Source of the DNA: a bacterium
Lineage (GTDB): Bacteria > Cyanobacteriota > Vampirovibrionia > Gastranaerophilales > Gastranaerophilaceae
Assembly (NCBI GenBank): GCA_017467605.1
Contig: JAFUSQ010000020.1
Location: 1 to 49,250 of the forward strand
Length of the DNA stretch: 49,250 bases
Reading direction: 5' to 3'
The notes beneath the pieces were generated by a model, which saw nothing but the letters and a program-made list of their open reading frames with translations, made no database searches and was not told the origin of the DNA. Positions 42,865 to 49,250 of this stretch are shown here, one piece after another (the first letter of the stretch is position 1; every line of letters starts with the position of its first letter). A program made the translations under genes and the position numbers.

Positions 42865-42938
42865 TGTGCCCGGGGGGAATCAAACCCCCGACCTTGAGCT
42901 TCGGAAACTCACGCTCTATTCGACTGAGCTACGGACAC
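42865..42938 (-). tRNA. tRNA-Arg (anticodon CCG)
   Basis: Minus strand. Acceptor GTGTCCG with CGGGCAC (one T-G pair), discriminator A; D arm GCTC...GAGC; anticodon stem TGAGT/GCTCA with loop TTCCGAA, so anticodon CCG reading CGG; T arm GGGGG-TTTGATT-CCCCC. CCA is not encoded. Second Arg tRNA in the window, 0.8 kb from the duplicated tRNA end. Confidence 0.95.
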
Positions 42939-42940
42939 AT

Positions 42941-42966
42941 AAAAAAGACGAACGCTTGTTCGCCAT
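42941..42966 (-). terminator. terminator of lemA
   Basis: gacgaac (42947-42953), loop gctt, gttcgcc (42958-42964), one mismatch, followed by T6 on the minus strand. It lies 8 bp after the lemA stop and before the minus-strand tRNA. Confidence 0.7.
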
Positions 42967-42972
42967 TTTAAT

Positions 42973-43554
42973 TTATTTATTAAAATAATCAGATGCGTGA
43001 ATTTCTCCTTTTGCTTCATTATCAGCCTCAAAAAACGGATATGAAGTTATTCCGATTAGAGAAGCCACAAATGAGCTTGGGAAAATTTCTGTCATATTAT
43101 TTAATTCATTAACCGCACTGTTATAAAATCTTCTTGCTGCGGCAATATGTTCTTCAACTTCTGAATATGTTTGCATTGCTTGAATCATTGTTTGATCAGA
43201 TTTTAACTGCGGATAATTTTCAACACTAACCAGCAATTGACCCATTTTGGAAGTTATTTGATTATCAAGTTGTAATTTTTCAGAAATAGATTCAGGTGTT
43301 GTTGATTTAATACCTGCCGCTTGCGTTCTGAGTTTTGTAATATCTTCAAATAAAGTACGCTCGTGCTCCATGAACTTATTTGCTATAGTTAAAATATTAG
43401 GTATTAAACTGTATCTTTTATTTAATTGAACATCAATACCGCTCATAGCTTCTTTGACTTTATTTCTGCTTTTAATCAGTTTTACGTAAATCCCGTACAA
43501 CATACAAATAATAAATATGCAGATTAAAACTGTTATAACAGTTGTTAATATCAT
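42973..43554 (-). CDS. lemA: LemA family membrane protein
   Basis: 193 residues from the ATG at 43554, with AAGGAG eight bases upstream (the frame extends to 43584). One N-terminal membrane helix (TTVITVLICIFIICMLYGIYV), then the LemA four-helix domain: NKVKEAMSGIDVQLNKRYSLIPNIL, SDQTMIQAMQTYSEVEEHIAAARRFYNSAVNELNNMTEIFPSSFVA, FFEADNEAKGEI. LemA proteins have a short outside N-terminus and a cytosolic helical bundle in most models; role is unclear, sometimes paired with TPM or HtpX genes, which are absent here. Confidence 0.94.
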   Translation of the reverse strand: MILTTVITVLICIFIICMLYGIYVKLIKSRNKVKEAMSGIDVQLNKRYSLIPNILTIANKFMEHERTLFEDITKLRTQAAGIKSTTPESISEKLQLDNQITSKMGQLLVSVENYPQLKSDQTMIQAMQTYSEVEEHIAAARRFYNSAVNELNNMTEIFPSSFVASLIGITSYPFFEADNEAKGEIHASDYFNK

Positions 43555-43641
43555 AATAAACTCTCCTTCATTAATATATATCATATATACCTCTTTTACT
43601 ATGTTAAAGATATTAGCATATATTTCATTTTTTTACAATTT

Positions 43642-45036
43642 TTATTTGTTTTCTCCGCCTAAAACTATTGTAAAATCAGTCGCCGCACACATATAAGTTG
43701 CAGGGTCATATACAAATTGTCTTGATTTAACTTCAGGAATTTGCTTTTTTAGATTTGCATAATAATCTATTGTAACGTATTTTGAGTGAGCAATAAATTG
43801 AGAATGTGCAGAACTTAAAGTACCGGAGCATCTGACTTCTATTCCTGCACTTTCAAGAGCTTTTTTTAATTCTGCAGCTTCTGCGGCTTTTCCGGGAGCA
43901 TTCATAATACTTGCACTATATGAATCTTTTTCTTCATTAAAGGTTTGTCTGTATATCAATCTGTCAATTACTTCTTGAGTTTTTTCAGGATCTAAAATCC
44001 AATAGCTTGTATATCCATGTTTATTTGGAGCCCCGGGCAGCATTGCAATTTCAATATTATCCATATCAAAATTTTTCGCAAGCGTTGCATATTGCGTCAT
44101 TTCATAAACAGACATATCTGTTTTTACATATTTTTTTGCAATGGAAATAATTTTTGGAAGTTTAGCTATAGTTTCGGGTTTTTGAATATCTGCAAGCAAT
44201 CCTCTCAAAAACCATTGCTGTCTTTGAGTTCTACCAATATCTCCTAACGCATCATGTCTGAATCTTAAATATTCAACCGCATCTTTTTCTGTTAAATGAT
44301 GTTTGCCTTTCGTGAAGTTGATATGAAGTTTTCCTGCATTATCGTTGTAATGCATATCCTTTTCAACATAAATATCAACACCGCCCAGAGCTGCAACAAT
44401 AGCCCTTACGGCATCATCATGAAACATTACGTATTTATCAATATGGACACCTAACGTATCTTCAACCGTTTTTATTGTCATTCCGACTCCGCCGATAGCA
44501 TGTGCAGCATTAATTTTTTGTATACCCATACCTTTTGGCAGATAAACCTTACTATCTCTCGGGATAGATAAAGCATTTACGGTTTTTGTCCGGGGATCAA
44601 TATTTAACAAAATAATTGTGTCTGTCCTCGTTCCGACCCATAAATCCGAATCTGCACCATTTGAGTCAACTCCAAGCAATAAAATGTTCTGCTTTCTGGG
44701 GCCGAAAGGAAATACAAATTCCGGTTTATTTTTAGAATTGTTTTCTTTTGATAATTTTTCTAAAAGGTTGGAAATAAAAGAGTTTTGACCAAGTTTATTA
44801 TCTAAAAATTCCTGATTATTTGCAAGAAGCAAAATTGCTAATATTGCAGTTAGAAATACAATAGTCATCAACGTTAAAGCTTTTCTAAAGGCAGATTGGG
44901 ATTGTTTTCTGCTTTTTGCATAATTTTCAAAAGGATTATCCGCCGATCCGGAAGAATATCTTCTGTATCTTCTCTTTAATGTATTATTCGGACTATTTTT
45001 TCTATTACTAAAATCACGTTCTTTCATTTTATTCAT
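43642..45036 (-). CDS. LCP-family (LytR-CpsA-Psr) cell-wall ligase
   Basis: 464 residues. A basic cytosolic N-terminus (KRRYRRYSSGS), one membrane helix (ALTLMTIVFLTAILAILLLA, about 52-71), the LCP catalytic domain: NILLLGVDSNGADSDLWVGTRTDTIILLNIDPRTKTVNALSIPRDSKVYLP (read in parts), KINAAHAIGGVGMTIKTVEDTLGVHIDKYVMFH, YLRFRHDALGDIGRTQRQQWFLRGL. The Asp and Arg residues for pyrophosphate/metal binding are present. A LytR_C domain follows (about 365-464, SASIMNAPGKAAEAAELKKALESAGIEV). LCP enzymes attach glycopolymers to peptidoglycan. The GT2 synthase at 19804 could supply a polymer; that is speculation. Confidence 0.93.
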   Translation of the reverse strand: MNKMKERDFSNRKNSPNNTLKRRYRRYSSGSADNPFENYAKSRKQSQSAFRKALTLMTIVFLTAILAILLLANNQEFLDNKLGQNSFISNLLEKLSKENNSKNKPEFVFPFGPRKQNILLLGVDSNGADSDLWVGTRTDTIILLNIDPRTKTVNALSIPRDSKVYLPKGMGIQKINAAHAIGGVGMTIKTVEDTLGVHIDKYVMFHDDAVRAIVAALGGVDIYVEKDMHYNDNAGKLHINFTKGKHHLTEKDAVEYLRFRHDALGDIGRTQRQQWFLRGLLADIQKPETIAKLPKIISIAKKYVKTDMSVYEMTQYATLAKNFDMDNIEIAMLPGAPNKHGYTSYWILDPEKTQEVIDRLIYRQTFNEEKDSYSASIMNAPGKAAEAAELKKALESAGIEVRCSGTLSSAHSQFIAHSKYVTIDYYANLKKQIPEVKSRQFVYDPATYMCAATDFTIVLGGENK

Positions 45037-45408
45037 ATCTCAATATTATTCGGTGCATGCACTACTTATATTTTATAACAAAATATCTTTGATAAATACT
45101 TTAACAAATGTATTTAAGTCTATTATGATTTTATAAAAAATCATGCTATTTTTTACAAACATAGCTATCAGCCATACAATTATGAAGTATAAAGCATATT
45201 AATATCCAAATCTTAACAAAATTTTACAAAAAATTTTAGTAAAAAAATTCGCTATTTTTGTAATTTTTTTTATTAATTTGAGTGTCTTTTTTAGATTTTT
45301 ATCAATTTTTTATTTAAAAATACCATATTTTTATAAAATTATGCAAAAAGTCATCTTTACATTAATTTTACATTTTGACAATAGGAGGCAATTTTTTTTC
45401 TTGACCGC

Positions 45409-45437
45409 TTTTCAATATCATGTGTCTTGGTTATAAT
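45409..45437 (+). promoter_or_regulatory. promoter for the 45469 gene
   Basis: TTTTCA at 45409-45414, 17-bp spacer, TATAAT at 45432-45437, 32 bp before the start codon. The 432-bp gap 45037-45468 is extremely AT-rich and also holds the promoter of the divergent LCP gene; I see no other gene in it. Confidence 0.55.
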
Positions 45438-45468
45438 GAAGGCACATTCGGCGAAATATTAGAATAAT

Positions 45469-47190
45469 ATGATAAATAAAGTTGAATTAGGTAGTGTAAA
45501 TAGTAAAAATAAATCCCCGAATTATGTCAGTATTAAAAGCAAAAATAGTGCTGTGCATTTTGACGGACTTGGAGACTTAGCTTTAAGAGGCATTCAAGCT
45601 TGCGAAGCTAATCCGATGGTCAACGTTTCGGTTTTGGATTTATCTACCGCAATTTTACCAAGAACTTTTTTTGAAACATTTATTGGTTCAAAACAAAAAG
45701 ATGAAAATGGTGAAGAACATAGAAAGTTAAATGTTTTTGGCGGATTTGAAGCATTCAGACGCGAATCATCAGGTCTGATTATCAATTGCTTAATTCCAAG
45801 CTTTATCGTTATGGGTGTTGCTAAATTGTTTAACAAACCTGTAATGGGAGATTTTGCAGGTTCAGGGTTGACAAAATCTTGGGCAAACGGTGAAGCTATT
45901 TCAAATGTTCAAAGATTCTATACTTCTGCTATTGGTGCTGATAGCGAAGAAAGGATTTACAATACTTTGAAAAATATGTCAGGGGATATCCATGGCGTTG
46001 ATGGTGCAAGAGAAAAAGCATTTAAGGATATTCTTGCTAATGATGAAGTTTATGACGAGCTTGTCAGAAAAACCGCAAAAGGCATTGTTAGCGGAGAAAA
46101 AGAATTATATGTTTCTAATTATAAATTTATAGAAAACTTGAAAAAATTCTTCGGTATAAAAACATACAAAAATTATACTGATGACTTATACCAATATGTT
46201 GTTAATAAAACCGGAATTTCAGAAAGCATAAGATTTACCGGTGATAAAGGCTATTCAACAAGCAGTTTAAAACATTTGTATGACAGTACCGGCGATTTAT
46301 TAAATGGAATTGTAAAAACAAATATTGCTGATAATGCTGATAAAGTAGGAGAATTCTTCAAAAAGGCAAACAAATTAGTAAATTATAAGAGTGCTATCGG
46401 TTTAGGAGCATTTATTATACCGCTTGCAATTTCTGCTCAACCGATAAACAGATGGATTACTCATAAATTGGCAGGTAAAAAAGGTGCGCCTATTTACAAT
46501 GATGATAAAGAAAGAATTTTAACTCCCGAAGAAAAACAAAAATTAAATGCTCAAAAATGTTTTGCGGTACCTTTAATGTGGGGAGTAGCAGGTTTATCTA
46601 TGTTAATGGACAGACCAAGCTTAAAGATGTTCCAATTTAAGAATATCTTCCCTACTATGGATCAAGCCAGAATAATTTCTGCTGCAACATTCTCAAGCCG
46701 TATCGCTGCTTCTGAAGATTCTTCCGAATTAAAAGAAAATACAATAAGAGATATTGCAACATTCTCAAGCTTCTATTTCTTAGGAGACTACGCGGCAAAG
46801 GGTATTGCAACATATCTTGAAAATCATAACAAAGATGGTATTAAATTAATAAACCGCTTGAAAGAATCAAAAGATGGTGCTAATATTTTTGAGAAGTTCT
46901 GGAATTGGGCTAAACATACAAAAATGAAGTCCACAGATGAACTTTCATCTATCGCAAATGAAGCATTGCGAACAAAAGCTAAGACAATGCGTGCTTGGTG
47001 TCAGGTAGGAAACCTTGTATTCTCGTTATTGTCTTTGGGTATATTTATCCCGTTATATACACGAACCCAAACTAATAAGAAAAAGCAGCTTGAAGCTGAA
47101 AGAACCGCGTCGGCTCAAACCTCGTCGGTAGCATTTACCCAAAATCTTTTAAAAGACAAATCACCGGCATTCAAGTCATTTTTCAATTAG
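45469..47190 (+). CDS. large lineage-type membrane protein, paralogue 1
   Basis: 573 residues, family not recognised. Polar N-terminus then SAVHFDGLGDLALRGIQACE (F-x-G motif at about 29-32). Hydrophobic helices at about 100-120 (GLIINCLIPSFIVMGVAKLF), 310-328 (AIGLGAFIIPLAISAQPIN), 365-380 and 525-545. Conserved words shared with the next gene: AILPRTF / VTPRTLTD, ISAQPINRWITHKLAGKKG / VSTQPLNMYLTKKKTGKSG, and FSSRIAASEDSSELKENTIRD / FSRFLSSRNDNELKETSIKD. Tandem duplicate with a 31-bp gap. Weak ribosome site. Confidence 0.78.
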   Translation: MINKVELGSVNSKNKSPNYVSIKSKNSAVHFDGLGDLALRGIQACEANPMVNVSVLDLSTAILPRTFFETFIGSKQKDENGEEHRKLNVFGGFEAFRRESSGLIINCLIPSFIVMGVAKLFNKPVMGDFAGSGLTKSWANGEAISNVQRFYTSAIGADSEERIYNTLKNMSGDIHGVDGAREKAFKDILANDEVYDELVRKTAKGIVSGEKELYVSNYKFIENLKKFFGIKTYKNYTDDLYQYVVNKTGISESIRFTGDKGYSTSSLKHLYDSTGDLLNGIVKTNIADNADKVGEFFKKANKLVNYKSAIGLGAFIIPLAISAQPINRWITHKLAGKKGAPIYNDDKERILTPEEKQKLNAQKCFAVPLMWGVAGLSMLMDRPSLKMFQFKNIFPTMDQARIISAATFSSRIAASEDSSELKENTIRDIATFSSFYFLGDYAAKGIATYLENHNKDGIKLINRLKESKDGANIFEKFWNWAKHTKMKSTDELSSIANEALRTKAKTMRAWCQVGNLVFSLLSLGIFIPLYTRTQTNKKKQLEAERTASAQTSSVAFTQNLLKDKSPAFKSFFN

Positions 47191-47221
47191 TCAAACACAT
47201 AGATAGGTAAATTAAATCAAT

Positions 47222-48961
47222 ATGAAAGTAGAACAAAATTATCAACAATTAAATATTAAGCAGATACAACCAAAATGTGAAAACAAAATTACTCAAAATA
47301 AAGTTTCTTATAAATCAAATCCTAATTTCACGGGCTGGGTTGATATGGGATTGCGCTTTCTTGATACAAATCCGGCTTGGGGAGCTGATGTAGTTGACTT
47401 ATGTTTTATGGTTACTCCAAGAACTCTGACTGATTTTGGCAGAGGGGCTGATGCCGGGATTGAAACAATGCGCCGCGAAGGTATGGGTACTGCGAACCAT
47501 TCTGCTGTGCCTTTATACGGTACACTGGCCGGTTTAGCTTTTGCTATGGGTATCAATGGCTTGTATGGCTTAAATGAAAAAGGTAAAGTAAAAGCAAGCT
47601 CTGTATTTGCGGATTCTGAAACTCTCGATATGATGGGCAAAATTTACGATAAAGAACTTAAATATGCCCAATCTAAACCCGGTGCAAATCCGTTAAGAAG
47701 TTTCTTAACCAAGTATTTTGGCAGTTATGAAGCTTTATCTCCGAGCGAAAATGCTAAATATATTAAGGCTGATGATCTTGATATAAAAAGAGTTGTTGAT
47801 ATTTTAGAACAAGAAATTAAAGCTGACGGCAATAAACCTGCCAAAGATGCGATGGCTACTGCCAGAGCAATAATAACTTCATCTTTAGGCGGTGCTGAAA
47901 ATAATTTAAGAATTATTGCCAATGATGGAGAAAAACTTCATACTTCTCGCTACACAGTTGATACTATTATTGAAAATGCTTATAAATTAGGCAAAATATT
48001 TACAACTGAAAAAGTTAAAGAAGCATTTATAAGTGCTGAACATTATACTGAAAATGCATTTATAAATGCCATGAAATCAATGAACATGAAACGTTCACTT
48101 GCGGGCATCGGCATTGCTTCAGCAGTTGGGGTTTCTACTCAACCTCTTAATATGTACTTAACCAAGAAGAAAACCGGTAAAAGCGGATTTGTAGGCGGCG
48201 GTGAAGAAGATAAATCTACAGGTTTCAAATTAAAGAAATTAGCTGCCGGTTTAGCATTTTTAGCAGGAGTATTTTCTACTATTGAAAATCCTAAAAAATT
48301 AATAAAAGAACCTAAATCTTTAATTAATGCACTTCAATTTAAAGGTTTCAACCCGACAATTAAGCAATTCAAGTTTATTTACGGTATTACAATTTTCTCA
48401 AGATTTTTATCTTCAAGAAACGATAACGAATTAAAAGAAACTTCCATAAAAGATACGCTTGGATTTATTAACTGGTTGATTTTAGGCAACTTTGTCCAAA
48501 AATTAGTGGCACAAGGTCTTGATAAAGATTTAATCAAAAAAGACGGTGACGGTATTATGAAATGGATTACCGGCTCAGTTCTAAAATCAAGAGATGAAAT
48601 CTTACATGCATCTTTAGGTAAAAAAGTATTCAAAAACGGTAAAGCACTAAGTTATAACGAAATGGTTAAACTTGCAGATAAAGCAACAAAAATCAAATTG
48701 CGTAAATTGTCTATAGCTCAAATTATAAATTATGCTTATTCCGGTCTTGTTCTTGGCGTTGGTATTCCGAAACTGAATATTTACCTGACCGGCAGACGAG
48801 AAGCAAAAAAAGCAGAAAGACTTGCAAAATCAGGACAGCAGCCACAGACTCAAAATGGTGTTATATCCTCAACCGGAGCACTTAAAAATGAAGATATTAT
48901 GCTTGCTCCGGCTAATATCCGGTTTTTAAATAAAACAGGTGTTGATTTTTTGAATAATTAG
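47222..48961 (+). CDS. large lineage-type membrane protein, paralogue 2
   Basis: 579 residues, homologous along its length to the preceding gene product. N-terminus is Gln/Asn/Lys-rich and leads into NFTGWVDMGLRFLDTN (F-x-G motif at about 37-39). Hydrophobic segments at about 97-115 (VPLYGTLAGLAFAMGINGLY), 292-308 (LAGIGIASAVGVSTQ), 338-354 (KKLAAGLAFLAGVFST), 415-432 and 500-518. A Gln/Pro/Ser-rich C-terminal tail. No catalytic motif seen. Probably co-transcribed with paralogue 1. Confidence 0.78.
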   Translation: MKVEQNYQQLNIKQIQPKCENKITQNKVSYKSNPNFTGWVDMGLRFLDTNPAWGADVVDLCFMVTPRTLTDFGRGADAGIETMRREGMGTANHSAVPLYGTLAGLAFAMGINGLYGLNEKGKVKASSVFADSETLDMMGKIYDKELKYAQSKPGANPLRSFLTKYFGSYEALSPSENAKYIKADDLDIKRVVDILEQEIKADGNKPAKDAMATARAIITSSLGGAENNLRIIANDGEKLHTSRYTVDTIIENAYKLGKIFTTEKVKEAFISAEHYTENAFINAMKSMNMKRSLAGIGIASAVGVSTQPLNMYLTKKKTGKSGFVGGGEEDKSTGFKLKKLAAGLAFLAGVFSTIENPKKLIKEPKSLINALQFKGFNPTIKQFKFIYGITIFSRFLSSRNDNELKETSIKDTLGFINWLILGNFVQKLVAQGLDKDLIKKDGDGIMKWITGSVLKSRDEILHASLGKKVFKNGKALSYNEMVKLADKATKIKLRKLSIAQIINYAYSGLVLGVGIPKLNIYLTGRREAKKAERLAKSGQQPQTQNGVISSTGALKNEDIMLAPANIRFLNKTGVDFLNN

Positions 48962-49015
48962 ATTGCATGAATAGCAAATTGTGAATTAATCGTAACTTGT
49001 TAAGGCGCAAAGTTA

Positions 49016-49250
49016 TTATAATTTTATCTTTCTTACTAATTTTTTAAAATAATCCGGCTCATTTATAGCCCTTTCGGCACATGCCCAACCATACCATTGT
49101 GCTGTACTGACCGTATCAAAAGAACAATCTCCAACACCACTATAAGTATTAGCTATATATGGTATTAATGCGCCCTTCATTTCATCAATCCTAAACGCAA
49201 ACATATCATATCCGAACCTATTTGGGGGATTATTATAACCATTTATATCA
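49016..49250 (-). CDS. prepilin-like protein, C-terminal fragment (runs off the window)
   Basis: The frame is open from the stop at 49016 through the right edge; only the C-terminal 78 residues are visible. Reading in from the edge: DINGYNNPPNRFGYDMFAFRIDEMKGALIPY (read in parts), then SGVGDCSFDTVSTAQWYGWACAERAINEPDYFKKLVRKIKL. The D-(I/V)-N-G-x(n)-P-N-x-x-G-x-D motif is the C-terminal calcium-site-like signature of pseudopilin-type proteins, and matches IDVNGRNLPNK in the gene at 17364. The internal ATG at 49204 is not a true start. Confidence 0.75.
   Translation of the reverse strand, partial: DINGYNNPPNRFGYDMFAFRIDEMKGALIPYIANTYSGVGDCSFDTVSTAQWYGWACAERAINEPDYFKKLVRKIKL

Overview
The window is AT-rich, densely coded bacterial DNA that looks like Candidatus Gastranaerophilales (Melainabacteria / Vampirovibrionia), a non-photosynthetic, gut-associated sister group of Cyanobacteria. 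I infer this from three things: prepilin-like proteins with the FTLAEVLITLGIIG signature, several large lineage-type proteins with no recognisable family, and dispersed palindromic repeats of the 'gtcattccgaa / gtcattgcgag / ccctgaa...ttcaggg' type. No rRNA or taxonomic marker is present to settle it.

Layout. 1-315: a very small hydrophobic ORF with a coupled leader ORF and two inverted repeats. 316-6941 (mostly minus): glutamine synthetase, PanD, an XRE regulator, ProS, a TPR protein and an exported protein. 7139-16961 (plus): MTA phosphorylase, two YggT-like proteins, the TrkA/TrkH potassium system, QueF, YraN, agmatinase, NAD ligase, a membrane protein and a SIMPL-domain exported protein. 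17011-19155: a small HTH gene divergent from a prepilin-like gene whose N-terminus is made of dispersed repeats, then a repeat cluster. 19239-29539: Apt, a processive GT2 glycosyltransferase, a histidine kinase with a degraded ATP lid, a PfkB kinase, PNPase and several lineage proteins. 29583-29658: tRNA-Arg(CCU).

30093-41917 is the highlight. A Mu/Tn7-like transposon of about 11.8 kb has 22-bp imperfect terminal inverted repeats (19/22). It carries a Mor-like regulator, a DDE transposase, a MuB/TnsC-like ATPase and an unknown third protein. Facing these genes is a tightly packed five-gene cargo operon: a TerB-domain protein, a BrxD-like ATPase and an Lhr-like helicase (together the architecture of the Shango anti-phage system), followed by a six-helix voltage-gated K+ channel and a YhcG/DUF1016 nuclease. 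A 10-bp copy of the 3' end of the tRNA-Arg lies just outside the right end. The channel placed 10 bp after the Shango helicase, and the whole module riding a Mu-like element, are the best candidates for something not yet described.

42185-49250 returns to core-type genes: a CHAP-domain hydrolase, tRNA-Arg(CCG), LemA, an LCP-family cell-wall ligase, two paralogous large membrane proteins in tandem, and the 3' end of another prepilin-like gene at the right edge.
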